Origin: Gigaspora rosea
Taxonomy: Eukaryota; Glomeromycota; Glomeromycetes; Diversisporales; Gigasporaceae
Assembly (NCBI GenBank): GCA_003550325.1
Contig: QKWP01000073.1
Location: forward strand, 202,014 to 266,013
Reading direction: 5' to 3'
DNA: 64,000 nt
This document shows positions 9,776-21,150 of the stretch, in pieces (the first letter of the stretch is position 1; every line of letters begins with the position of its first letter). The notes beneath the pieces are model-generated. The model was not told the DNA's origin, did not search any database, and saw only the letters and a program-made list of their open reading frames with translations. The translations under genes and the position numbers were made by a program.

Positions 9776-11067
9776 TTAATATAGGTGTATTCATGCCAAA
9801 TGTCTATTTTGATAGTAGTTTCATTCGCAAGTAGATTATCAAATAGGACAATAATTATAATGCCTTCTGGTTGCTAAACAGTTATAAATATCTTTTTGAT
9901 TTTCTATTTAATACCAAGTTTCCTTGATATGCCAATACTTGTAAAAGTTCTTTATTTGAGATATTTATACAAAAGTAAGCTTTTTTAAAATTTTTTTTAT
10001 TAAGCTATATAAGAATATAATACTTTTTCAAATTGTATAATAAATATTTATAATACTATTAAATATAATGCAATTTCTGTTGAAAATACTCTAAGTATTG
10101 TTTTTTAAATAAATATCAAGTAGGTATTACAGATATTCTGGTCTTTATTTGTAATTTTAATACTAAGATAGTATTAAAATTTTTAATAATTGTATTGTTA
10201 TAAAATGGGTGGCTATTATTTTCTGCTGCTATTTGTTCTAGAAGAACTTTATGCCCAAGGACTCTGTCTATTTTGCTGCTATTTATTTATTGAAAGAATT
10301 ATCTACTTTTCTTCTTATTGAAAATTTATTCTTAGCTACTGTAAATTCAATTCTTAGTAACTGCATTTACTAAAAGACATTGTTAACAATTAACTACTTC
10401 AAGATTTAGCTTAGAAGTCATATGGTATATGACTGCTAACATCGATAATTTATATAACAGATATATTAGAAACCACTTGTTAGAACCTTATCAAAACTTG
10501 GCTCTTTTTTATTACTCTCTTCAACTTTATGCCTCTGATTTTCTTGTCAAGAGTGCTATCCTTTTTCTTGAACTAGTGATTAAATATTTGCTCAAACACC
10601 TTTTAGAAGATTTTGGTATTGGTATTCAGGTACCTCCCATGTTGATATTATAGCTCACAAACTACTAGCAACTTTGTTTGCTTAACTGCTACTCAAAATG
10701 CCTCTACTATCCATACTTGCATTTGAGATATTATTTTTAGCTGCCACTACTAGATAGAACTTGTAAATCCAAAAGAAATTGCTTTTACCATTCTCTAGTA
10801 TTATACTAATTAAACTATCTTATTTTCCATTAATTTTGAAGATTATACTACATTTGATTAATATTTTTAATGCTAAATCTAAACCCTATAATCTTTATTA
10901 TTCAGATTTAGAATCTTTTATTGCTAAAGAGCCTAGTTATAATTTTAATACTGTACCTCTTCTTGACCTTTCTGAAAAATGCCCTCTTATTTCTTTTGGT
11001 TTTAGCCTACTTTCTTTTAGTGAATACAATAGTGCTACTAGTTTTTATACCTCTTAGTTCCAATATA
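9776..11067. other. No gene recognised; possible 5' part of an LTR element
   Basis: AT-rich. Frames of 74 and 92 codons (10429-10653, 10779-11057) show no domain. The stretch lies upstream of the gag remnant and may be its untranslated or LTR-derived sequence, which is inference only. Confidence 0.3.
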
Positions 11068-11077
11068 CTAGCCTATC

Positions 11078-11266
11078 AGAACCCTGAAGAACTCTGATAC
11101 AACTCAGATCTGAGTTTGTATAATTTTAGCAGTATTTTAGCCAAATAGATGTATAAAATAGAGCAGATTTTGAAAATTTACTATATAAAAATGCAATGTT
11201 TAATGAATTTCTATACAAAATTTCCTTTTTAGAATCATTTGAGTTGTATCAGAGTTCTTCAGGGTC
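11078..11266. mobile_element. 189-bp TIR element with 10-bp TSD
   Basis: Ends share an inverted repeat of at least 25 bp (core CCCTGAAGAACTCTGATACA). Perfect 10-bp direct repeats CTAGCCTATC flank it (11068-11077 and 11267-11276), a length suggesting a Mutator-like MITE. Confidence 0.85.
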
Positions 11267-11495
11267 CTAGCCTATCTGCAAGCTCTACAATCTTAATATT
11301 TTAACAACTAGAAGTAGATCTTAAAATTTTTTTAAAACCACTACTACTTTTGAATTAAATAGATATTGACCTGAAACAGTTAAAAAAACTAACAAAGAAG
11401 ACAAGAACCTTTCTACCACTATTCTACTTTCTAATATAACTATCACACAGACTATAGCTGATACCACTAATGCTTTTATACATTAACAACTGCAT

Positions 11496-12440
11496 TTGCA
11501 AATGGAGGAACTGAAAAGAACCTCTTTTTTGTTAATTTCTTTACTAAAGATAGAACCCAAGACCCACTTGAATATTACTTTGAATTTAAATGCGCTACTA
11601 CTATATTGCCAATTGATAAAATGTTGTTTGCAAATTAGAACTTGTTTCTGTTTGTTTAAAAAGAATTGCTCTAGACTAGTACTCCTTTCTTACTCTGCTT
11701 TTAGTAATCAACACCACCCAGATACCTGTTTAAATATTTGTTTCAAGAATGGTTTGCTATACTAAAACAAAAAGCTATTTGGCAAAAACAACTCTTTGAT
11801 ATTAAACAGAGTGCCAATTCTGTTAATAAATATATTAATCAATTTTGGAAACTAAAATAATATGTTGACCTACTAGCCAGCTTCCTTAAAAATTTTGTAA
11901 AGCAACTTTTAATCCAAGAACTCTATTCTGAGTTTGCTATTAGCATTCAAGCTTTTGAATCTGCTAATCTTACTATGCAATAGATACTGCTTATAAATGA
12001 GAAACTGGAAAACTTATGACTTCTCCTACTACTGATACAAACAAAGCCATTAAACAATTAACTGATTAGATTGCTCAACTTAGTATTAATCTTGCCCAAA
12101 AGCAACAACTTTTTAATCTCTCTATAATTATACTGACTCTTTAAAACAAGCCAATCTAATTAAATAGCTTTCTATATGTCATTATTGTATTCGAACTAGA
12201 CATATTATTGCATATTCTTATTTTAAAAAAAGAATCAAAACAAAGATGAAAAAGAAACAAACAGTCTAATAATAATAATTACTGACATGACTCTTATAAA
12301 AATAGATCTAGAAATCAAGATACTGAAAATCACAGATCAATTTTGTTTATTTTTAGTTTAGCCTATATGTTCAAAAAAGTGATTATTGTTTTAATTATCA
12401 TGTTATTCTTAATCTTGCATTCCTGATTAACTAATATTAA
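11496..12440 (+). pseudogene. Decayed LTR-retrotransposon gag
   Basis: Across several stops and frameshifts the plus strand reads as gag: FFTKDRTQDPLEYYFEF near 11540, then EWFAILKQKAIWQKQLFDIK and SVNKYINQFWKL (about 11747-11860), a Gln-rich stretch, and a broken zinc knuckle CHYCIRTRHIIAYS (about 12178-12219) in which the last Cys of C-x2-C-x4-H-x4-C is Ser. The pattern fits Ty3/gypsy-type gag. No protease or polymerase follows, so the copy is truncated. Confidence 0.65.
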
Positions 12441-12557
12441 AACTAGAGAAATTAGTGATATTAATAATATATGAACTTTAAGTAAACCATTTTTTATATA
12501 TAGAGATGAAAATAAACTAGTCAAAATTAGTTTTTATTTTATTTTGAAGCTGTCAAA

Positions 12558-12681
12558 ATGTCAAAAATTCATGAATATAAGAAGTATAGATACTTATTAG
12601 TAAACAATTCTGAAAATATTCTTGCAAAACCCATGCCAACTTTTTTGAATTATGAAACATTATCATCAAATAACACGTATC
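12558..12681 (+). pseudogene. 5' fragment of a gene interrupted by the hAT element
   Basis: An open frame starting MSKIHEYKKYRYLLVNNSEN runs into the left TSD of the hAT element. The sequence beyond the right TSD (17731-17959) is also open and coding-like, so the transposon may have split one small gene. The two halves join one base out of frame, so a further indel or a wrong frame choice must be assumed. Function unknown. Confidence 0.4.
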
Positions 12682-14228
12682 TAGTGATGTAACCCGGGTC
12701 ACCCGTGGGTAGGCGGGTGACCCAGGTCGAGTTGTAGCAACCAGGGTGGAACGGGTGGGTCGATCTGACGGGTCAACCCGTGGGTTGACCTGTTGGATTC
12801 GAGGTAGCAGGACGAGCTTAATTCTGATTTGTTAATATATACCCTGCATATTAGTGCTTGTACCTGGATAGCTTTTTATCCGAAAGGTTGTAACCTTTAA
12901 CAAAATTTAATAACCAGTTTTATATCCTATTCAAATAAAAGGATAACGGTTATATCCAGATAAGATATTTATATATACAGTATTAATGCATAAATCAAAT
13001 AAAGTAACTTTATAATAATAAAATAAAAAAAATTAGAAAAATAAATAAATAAATAAATCAAAATGAATAAAAATGGCTCGTCTAAATATTAAATGCTAAC
13101 TTTTTCATACATTAAAAGAATAGTTCTAATATTCATATATATTTAACAATGTAATTAATTCTCTGTGTAGAACACATGTTTTTTTCGGCAACAGCAGAAA
13201 TCTGGTCTGGTGTCATATCTAGAAGATAATTACTAAATTTTTTTTAAACAAACATAAATTTATCTTTTCGACATAAAAAACTTGCATCCCCACGTTATTC
13301 CTATTTTGTTTAGGCATAAAAAGTTCTGTTATGCCAATACAAAAAAATAATGACGAAACAATAAAAGAATAGTTCTTTATATATATTAATGAAAAAATCA
13401 ATGTAATTATTAATAATTATTATCAGAAATTTATTACATTGCTGTACATTTCACAATTATTGAAAATCAAAACGAACATATGTTCATTCAAAATTAAATA
13501 CAGAAATGATGTGAAACAATAAGTAATTATTATTATACTTACAAAAAACTGAAAGCCAGTATAAGTTTAAAGTGTTAATTGATTTATATCACCTATTTAA
13601 TAAATATAATAAACATTAAAATCATGGATAAGTGTGAGTGAACTCATAAGAGTTAGTTTGGGTTTTGGCGTTTTGTTGGCACTTGGCACATTTAATATTA
13701 TCTAGCATTTTTGACATAGTATTTATTAATTTAATTATTATTTATTTTTGTAATTTAATCAGGCGATTAGTAAATTGATTATAGCAACTAGAACCGAAAC
13801 TACTAAAGCATAAGCCAAAATTATATTTAAAATACATTAAGCATTAAGTTTTATACGAGTGATGCTAGTATATACGCAAATTAAAATTTTTATTATAATT
13901 GTATTTTTTTTTACCTTATATTATCCTATATTATATCTTATTAAGTTAACCGGATACCTCGATAATTTATCTGTTTATCAGTTTTATAGTATCCGGATAT
14001 CCTAACAGTTAACCGGTTATTGTACTCTAGGGTTCTAGGGTACAACTACTAAAAAGTAGGATCATGTTACTCAATAAAGTCAGGTCATGTTACTTAATAA
14101 AAGTCAGGCCACGTTGCTCAATAGGTAGAAAGTTTGGGCCACGTGACTTCCGCGGACAGATCTAACCTCGATCTGATCGATGTCGGAATACATCTAGTTT
14201 ATTGGCCAGAATTACTAGACTTACGTGT

Positions 14229-14412
14229 CGAAAAATCTGGTCAATAGCTGTCTGACAATTCAAAATAAAAATTTTAAAATCTGGTCAATAGCTGTCCGAC
14301 AATTCAAAATAAAAATTTTAATCCCGATCATCGTGATGCATCATTTCGTCATGTGCATATCATCGTAATGCATCATTTCATCATGTGCATATTATCGTGA
14401 TGCATTGGTTGT
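14229..14412. repeat. Two short tandem duplications inside the hAT
   Basis: A 49-bp unit containing AATCTGGTCAATAGCTGTC is present twice (14238-14322). Just downstream, a unit containing CATCGTGATGCATCATTTCG is repeated with changes about three times (14330-14412). Confidence 0.75.
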
Positions 14413-14737
14413 TACACATACGATCGTTATGCTTGTCATCATTATGCATATCATTGTTAAGTTATGCATCTTGAGTTTCGGGATTGAAGCAAATATCTAA
14501 AGACTAAAGATAAGCATTAGTGATTAGTGATTAGTAAATTAGAAAGATATAAAAACGGGACGAACAAGAGCATTGTAAAAACAGAATTCAGATCAAAAAA
14601 CTTATCTTAATAAAATTTATAAAAATTCTCTTAAAACCCAATACACCTTTTGTATATTATAATCGAATATTTCGATTACAATAAATTAAAAAATATAAAT
14701 AAAAAATAAACCAAGCTAATAACCCATTATAGATTTT

Positions 14738-16988
14738 TTGATCAAATTAACTATGAATAGCGATACTAAATATACTTATGATAACGAAATCCATGTAATT
14801 GAAGATGAAAATACTCAAGAACTTGCAGATGAACCGGCTACAAAAAAAATTAAAGTAAACATCCCCAAGTCAGACGGCCCTCAAGGCAAGAAGAGCTATG
14901 TTTGGCTTTACTTTAGAACCGAAGAGGGACGTGATCTTTGCAAGATAATTAAATTCAACAAGAGTAAAGAAGTTGAATGTGGAAAAGATTATAAACATGA
15001 TAGTTCAACAGGAAACATGAAAAATCATCTCTTAGTAGATCATGGAATCTTACCACCAAATGCTACATCTCAAGTAAAGCCAGATCAAATACGTATCGAT
15101 GAAATGGTTAAAAAAGCACCTCCACATTGTGCATCCAAACAAGCAGAATTGAAAAGAGTTACTACTGAATGGCTAGTTACTGATTCTTTACCATTTAGTG
15201 TTGTCTGTGGAAAAGGATATAGAAAAATAATAAATCGTATTGATCCAGCATTTATACCACCTAGTTATAAAAGCATTAAAATTGATCTTTTTTCTGCTTA
15301 TCAAAAAGGAGTTTGGAGCTTAAGGAATTAATTTCTACTACTCGTGAAACTGCTTCTATTACAACAGATTTATGGACGTCCTGTAATAATATGTATATAT
15401 TGGTACAACACTTCACTGGTTAACTCCAGACTTTGAGGTACGTGATATAGTACTGGCCATTGAACATTTCGACCATCCACATACAGGTGAACGGATAAAA
15501 GACTATTTATATGATAAAATAAAAGAATATGGATTATCTAAAAAAGTTTTTTGTGCAGTAACAGATAATGGTGCAAATATGAAAAAGGCTCTTAGATTTC
15601 TGGGTGATGTAGATCGTCTTTCCTGTTCTGCTCATATTCTTCAACTCACAGTAAATAAAGCTTTAAAAACAATTGAACCATATACTGAAAAAATTCGCAG
15701 GCTTATTTTATTTTTCCGATCTTCAAAACAATATCAACGCCTTGATCAAGCACAAATAGAATATAGTAAGACTAGCATAGAGCCTATTCGATTATTCAAT
15801 TCTGAAAATTTATCAGAAATTTTACCTGAGGTCGAAATGGAAGATGACAATTTAGAAATATCTAATGAAAGGAATTAAAAATTTTACGTACTATTACTAA
15901 TTCAAAAACTCGGTAGAACTCCACTTACCATTCATGGAAACGGCTCCTAGCTTTGTGTAAAGCAATTATATAGCTTTCTGCAACATTACATATGAAAGAT
16001 GGGGATGGTGTTAAAGAAGATTCTCGTAAATTAAACCATCTTGTACTTGAGGAAAATGAATGTAAATTATCAGAAGAAATGGTAAAAACGTTTAAGCCAT
16101 TTGATGAATTAACAACTTACTTTAGTGGAATTAAATATACCACTCTTTTAGTTGTTAACACAAGTATCGAAGCATTAAAGCTTGAGTTTTATGGTGATAC
16201 TATGCTAGATGAAATTGAAGAAAATATTAGTGATAATGGTATATATAAAAATAAAATATAAATTTATTAAAAATTTATTTTAATTTATTTTTTGTAAATT
16301 TTAGATGAAATAGATGAAAACTTATCTTGTGATGACAATAATATTGATGAAATCTCTAAAAATGATATACCACAACAATCGATTACCCAGGAGTCACCCT
16401 CAAATCAACAAATAATCTCAAATCTCAAAAAAGTACTCTACAATTCTCTTTGCTATTATTGGGATGATCCAGAAGATATTGGACTAATTGCAAACTTATT
16501 AGATCCACGATTGAAAGCAATGAGTGCATGGTCTAATATAACACGAAATAATACAATTGAGAAGTTACGTACTGAATTTGAAACCTGGCAGAGTATAGCC
16601 ATTGCTAATGAATCGGCCAAACATACTGAAGCAGCATGTTCATTATCAACTCCTTCGTTTATGGAAAGAATTTTTAACCAAAATCAAGATCAAATTAATC
16701 ATAAAATTGAAATTGACAATTATCTAAATATATCGATTACACCAATTCAACCTCAAAACATTGATGTCTATCAATGGTGATGTACTAAACAGCAACCTTT
16801 TCCTATTTTAAGTAGAATAGCACGTAAATACTTGTCTGTTCCCGCCACCTCTGTTCTAAGTGAACATCTTTTTTCTGATGCAGGTAATCAGATTACCCCT
16901 AAAAGAACTCGCTTGGCACCTGAAATAGTTAGTAAACTATTATTTGTTAAACGAAATAGTATTTATTGCAAAAAAATTTGGGGTTAAC
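14738..16988 (+). pseudogene. hAT transposase with BED zinc finger, inactivated
   Basis: The first segment (14738-15331) carries a BED finger (Cys pair near LCKIIKF and VECGKDYK; NHLLVDH). Out of frame, the RNase H-like catalytic core follows: ITTDLWTS (first Asp), GTTLHWLTPDFEVRDIV, then AVTDNGANM (second Asp, about 15555). A TRWNST motif near 15910 has Trp changed to a TAG stop. A 66-bp GT-AG intron (16239-16304) joins two acidic segments. The C-terminal dimerisation region reads [18 protein letters not shown] ... [11 protein letters not shown] (about 16800-16930), after a second likely Trp-to-TGA stop. Two frameshifts and at least three stops make it nonfunctional. Confidence 0.92.
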
Positions 16989-17375
16989 AAATGTTATAAA
17001 TAAAAAATATTTTAAAAAAATTAAAGATTACAATTTAATAAATAAATTGGCCTACTTAACTATACGTAAAGACCGTTATTCACTTTGTCAAATTCGTGCA
17101 ATCTAAATTAACAAACAATCAAATCTTTTTTTTATGAATTCAAAACGATCTTTTTGAATTCTCCAATAAGTTAATCGAAGTTGTTATAATTTGCTTCTTT
17201 GTCCTTTATATATCGCCTTTTAGTCATCCATTAAACTCTGCAACTTAGACATGATTCTAAAAAACTTTTATCTGATTGCAAAAAAATCGGTTTAAAAGCA
17301 AATTCATATAGTTAATGATAAAATTAATCACTTAAAAGCAAATATTTTTACTATATGCTACTACAGTACTAGCAC

Positions 17376-17502
17376 TAGTTATATGTTAAGAACAGTTAAT
17401 AAAAAAAACTTTAAGTAGTAGATCGTTTTTAATTAGATAATCTGATTAAAAACGATCTACTACTTAAAGTTTTTTTTATTAACTGTTCTTAACATATAAC
17501 TA
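17376..17502. repeat. Perfect 58-bp inverted repeat with 11-nt loop
   Basis: Arms 17376-17433 and 17445-17502 are exactly complementary by eye, loop TAGATAATCTG. It lies immediately inside the right-end tandem repeats of the hAT. The perfection contrasts with the mutated transposase. Confidence 0.92.
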
Positions 17503-17510
17503 AATATCTA

Positions 17511-17660
17511 ACCTGGGTCAAACAGGTAACCTGTGCACCCGGGTAGACCCATTGATCAACCCGGGTCAAACGGGTAACCTGTGCACCTGGGTGGACCCAT
17601 CGATCAACACAGGTCAAACGGGTAACCTGTGCACCCAGGTGGACCCATCGATCAACCCGG
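17511..17660. repeat. 48-bp subterminal tandem repeat of the hAT
   Basis: Three 48-bp units start at 17511, 17559 and 17607, with a partial fourth at 17655. Each contains GGTCAAACGGGTAACCTGTG and ATCGATCA. Related GGGTCACCC motifs occur at the left end (12690-12790). These may be transposase-binding sites. Confidence 0.85.
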
Positions 17661-17730
17661 GTGACCTGCGGGTTCACCCATCGGGTGACCGGGTTGCATT
17701 TTTTGAACGGGTTATATCACTATACGCATC

Positions 17731-17959
17731 TTCAGATGAACTTTCTTTTACAACAATTTCAGATCAGAAGAACTATATTCCTGCTTTTAAATATTTTAAC
17801 AATTTTGAAAAAAGCCCAGGCCTTTATCAATATGTTAATAATTTCAAAAGAAAACTTAATGAAAAAGACCAAGTAATTTCTAAAAAAGAAAAAAAGATTA
17901 AAGAATATGAAAATTTTTTAATAAAAATGTCTAATGAAATAAAATCCATTGTGGATTAG
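17731..17959 (+). pseudogene. 3' fragment of the hAT-interrupted gene, coiled-coil-like
   Basis: Reads SSDELSFTTISDQKNYIPAF and continues to a Lys/Glu-rich heptad-like tail (LNEKDQVISKKEKKIKEYEN) ending at a TAG at 17957. A longer open frame running in from the hAT terminal repeats is fortuitous. No family recognised. Confidence 0.4.
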
Positions 17960-18067
17960 ATCACAAGTCTATATTATGGATTCAAATATCTTAAATATTA
18001 TAGAATCAAATATATTGTTATAGAACAGACTTTTCTATTGCTAGACCATTCCTTAGAATATTTAATA

Positions 18068-18196
18068 TTTAGTACATAGTTTTTATAGTTTTTATAGTTT
18101 TTATAGTTTTTATAGTTTTATAGTTTTTTAGTTTTTATAGTTTTTATACCATGGTTTTTATAGTTTTTGTAGTTTTTATAGTTTTTATAGCTATTG
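18068..18196. repeat. TTTTTATAG short tandem array
   Basis: About twelve copies of a 10-bp TAGTTTTTAT unit with minor variants. Confidence 0.85.
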
Positions 18197-18437
18197 GAAT
18201 ATTCTTTATTAGCATTGTAAAAAAATATATATATATATATCCTAGTTTTCTGCTCTTTTTCACAGTAGATTCAGATTTTTTTCTTTACCCCTCTCTAATA
18301 TTTAGAAATACTATCAGCAAATTTTATATATCGATTACTAACCAAGTGGATATATATCGATACTAATCACCCCTGCTGATTTCTATCAATTATGATAGTA
18401 ATCGATATATATTGTGCTAGATAATAATCGATATATA

Positions 18438-18839
18438 GGCCTGGTGGGGTAAATCGACAAAACAAAAGATCTTTAGAAAATCAATTTTTATGTTCATATG
18501 AGCTAATCCAAAGAATTGCTGATATCTCTTGATCTACTAGTCCGTTTTGAATGATTTAGCTATCAAAATGTTCATTTTGATGAGACAAACATTTTGATAG
18601 CTAAATTATTCAAAACAGGCCAGTGGATCAAGAGATATTAGCAATTCTTTGGATTAGCCAATATATATAAATTATAAGAAAATACCAACTTTAAAGAGCT
18701 ATTCTACAAAATTTTATTAATATAACTGTTTTTGTGTTTTAAGTAAAAAATGTTCCAAATCTTATTTTAAATTGATTTGTATAAAAAAATAATTTTTGAA
18801 AAATTGTTAATTTACTCCCTTTTTGCAGCACCAAGCCCA
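18438..18839. mobile_element. TA-flanked MITE (copy A) interrupted by a hairpin
   Basis: Matches the element at 47964-48210: shared internal blocks AAAAGATCTTT, GTGTTTTAAGTAAAAAATG and a right end CACCAAGCCCA. Flanked by TA. Its left end is shortened. A roughly 160-bp hairpin (18502-18658) absent from copy B is inserted in it. Confidence 0.8.
18502..18658. repeat. Hairpin of the TTGATCTACTAG family
   Basis: Arms of about 70 bp (GCTAATCCAAAGAATTGCTG ... and complement) close over a short loop. Contains TTGATCTACTAGTCCGTTTT, a motif recurring in the long hairpins at 32.3, 57.1, 58.9, 62.0 and 62.6 kb. Confidence 0.85.
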
Positions 18840-19708
18840 TATATTCTTTCTAGTTAGTAATCAATTTGTAGCAGGTTAGCTTGTAATTGATATTGATAGT
18901 ATCAGTAATTTATTTATATTTATTTTAGAACTAAAAAGCAATTAGTACTTATTTATTTAAAAGCAATTATAATGCATTTATTATTAATATTTATTTATTA
19001 TATTTACCAGTATATCAAACATTAATAGAAAAGAAAAAAATACATTGAAAGAAAAAAAACTAGCTAAAAAAAAGCCATTGTAAAAAAAAAATCAACACTA
19101 CTATGTATTGACTCCAAATAAGTCATCATTTTTTCTTGCGAAAGCATTGCTGAACTATTTTGGGAGGGCCCCAGTTTGGGCGAAGCTTTTCTCATTACTT
19201 TATTATTGTGCTGTTCATCATGCTGCTCATCATTTTAATTGATACTGCTGAATCATAATGAGGACTGCCACCTTTGGAATCACGCTAATAAAATGTAATA
19301 AATATTAATCATAAACGTTAGTGTTTGTCAAAAATATCGAAAAAATATTTCAAACAATTATAAATAAAATTTACAATACTTATCAAATATTGCTCCATAC
19401 GATGTTTCATGCATTTTTTAGTATATATAATATTTCGAGACAGTGAATTCAACAAAATATCACGTACTGCAAGTGTGAATGCACAGTGGTAATTGGTCAT
19501 AACAGGTACAGTAACCGTGCTGAATGCTGTTTTTGCGATTAGAGAAATCCAAAAAACACCTTTGATCTTTTGCTCAAAAAGAGCATGAAAACATTTTTGA
19601 CTTGTGGACTTTCCTTCCAACTTATGATATTAGCAGCAGTATTACTCTTTAGTAGGGCAGCTTTTTGCAACTGAACGCTTTCAAATTGAACTACGGATGT
19701 TTTGGGAC

Positions 19709-19947
19709 TATACATGAGGACGAAATTATTTTGGGTTCTAAAACCCAAAATTAAAATTTGAAGACGAAATTGTTTTTGACCTATTTTATTTAAAATACAA
19801 AATTATTTAATACTTTTTTCTAATAGACGAAATTATAAGAAATATATCTATATAAATTTTATTTGCTCTTCTTTATAAAAAATTTTAATTTTCTCTAATG
19901 AAGACGAAATAGACCTTTTTCAAAAATCAATTTCGGTGGCATTACTA
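19709..19947. mobile_element. 239-bp hAT-like MITE (copy 1)
   Basis: Flanked by perfect 8-bp TSDs TTTGGGAC (19701-19708 and 19948-19955). Inverted relative to the 240-bp copy at 45327-45566. Ends are loosely inverted (TATACATGAGGACGAAAT / TAGTAATGCCACCGAAAT). Confidence 0.88.
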
Positions 19948-20629
19948 TTTGGGACACTGCACCACGGCAGTTCTTCATTTTTTGCAGCAAATAATAATAT
20001 TAGATAGTTAAAACGGTTAGTAATGGTTAAACATATTCATACAAATAAAAATGATTAAACATATTCAAACAATTAAAAATGATTAGTAACAGTTAAATAT
20101 ACAAACATTAACAAAAAATACAAATATATAAACATTAAAAAATTTTTTCATATCTGAGTACACCAAGTACTATGAAATTTATTGGTAAACTCATTTTCAC
20201 CAATGTTCCTTGCAAATTCAGTGAAGTTTTTGTTTATAAATTCCCTTAAAGCTTTCTTTAGTTTGGTTTGATTGGGATAAAGATAATAAGGAAAAAGATG
20301 TTTAACAATGTTTGTAAACAGGTCCTAAAAAAAAAATAAAATAAATATATATTACATATACCTTTCAAAGCTAATAATATATAATGTATTTATTTATGTC
20401 CAAAACTTTTGCAAAAAGATTCCTCTCAGGGCCCCTTTTAAATGCTTCAAATTATTCTTTATTTCACTGATGTCGTCGCCCAGTTTATGAATTAAGAGAT
20501 AGAGCTGCCGTTTTTTCTAAACAACAAGTCATCAACTTGGCGGCGGTAGTTATTAACTTGGCATTGGTTGTTCGGTCCTTCCGAATATTATAAATATAAA
20601 AAAAGATATTTTTTAAAAAAAAAAGTAAA

Positions 20630-21150
20630 AAAAAGATCGCATTTGAAAAAAAATAAAAATAAATCCAAAATATACCATTATTTGTATTACCATTGTCACG
20701 TAATTGATTCTGATTGGAAGATCATTAACCACATGATGGTGATTGCGATGAATACCACGGTGAAAAGACCTACTATGTTCAATAGAATGCGATAAGTGAC
20801 GGGTTCAGAAACTATTACGAGATCCATTATCATTACAAGATCTATTTTGAAAAGATAATGGTTGCTGCAATTGTGTTTGTCCTAAAACAGAATTTTTTTA
20901 TTAATAAAAATGATCGCATTTGAAAAATAATCCAAACAAGGTTACTTATTTACCATTATCATTATCACATAGTTGATTCTGATTAGAAGATCGTTGACCA
21001 CATAATAGTGATCGTGATCTTTTTTCTGAATACTGTGGTGAAACAGATCTATCATGTTCGACAGAACGTGATGACGAATACATTACGAGAAATATTACAA
21101 GAAGATAATGATTGTTGTATTTGAGCAGCTTGTCTGATTGTGTTTGTCCT
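20630..21150. repeat. Tandem duplication of about 260 bp
   Basis: 20630-20885 and 20905-21150 match: both contain GATCGCATTTGAAAAA, TTGATTCTGATT.GAAGATC and end TTGTGTTTGTCCT. This is probably a duplicated exon; the upstream copy is disrupted by stops. Confidence 0.75.

Larger units (their letters stand above)
12682..17722 (+). mobile_element. 5.04-kb hAT DNA transposon
   Basis: Both ends read TAGTGATRTAACCC and subterminal regions are rich in CCGGGTGACC-type motifs. The flanking 8-bp TSDs are CACGTATC (12674-12681) and TACGCATC (17723-17730), differing by two C/T transitions. Inside is a decayed BED-finger hAT transposase. The rest is AT-rich noncoding sequence with subterminal tandem repeats and a long hairpin. 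Intergenic parts 12800-14228 and 16990-17375 hold no recognised gene. Confidence 0.92.

Noticed and set aside
12880..14040. Nested TIR element inside the hAT (CTGGATAG...TATCCGG)
   Set aside because: Similar words occur at both places, but no consistent inverted ends or TSD could be traced by eye.
17552..17722. First third of a 135-codon frame as coding sequence
   Set aside because: It is the 48-bp subterminal repeat of the hAT read through the TIR; 48 is divisible by 3, so it stays open by chance.
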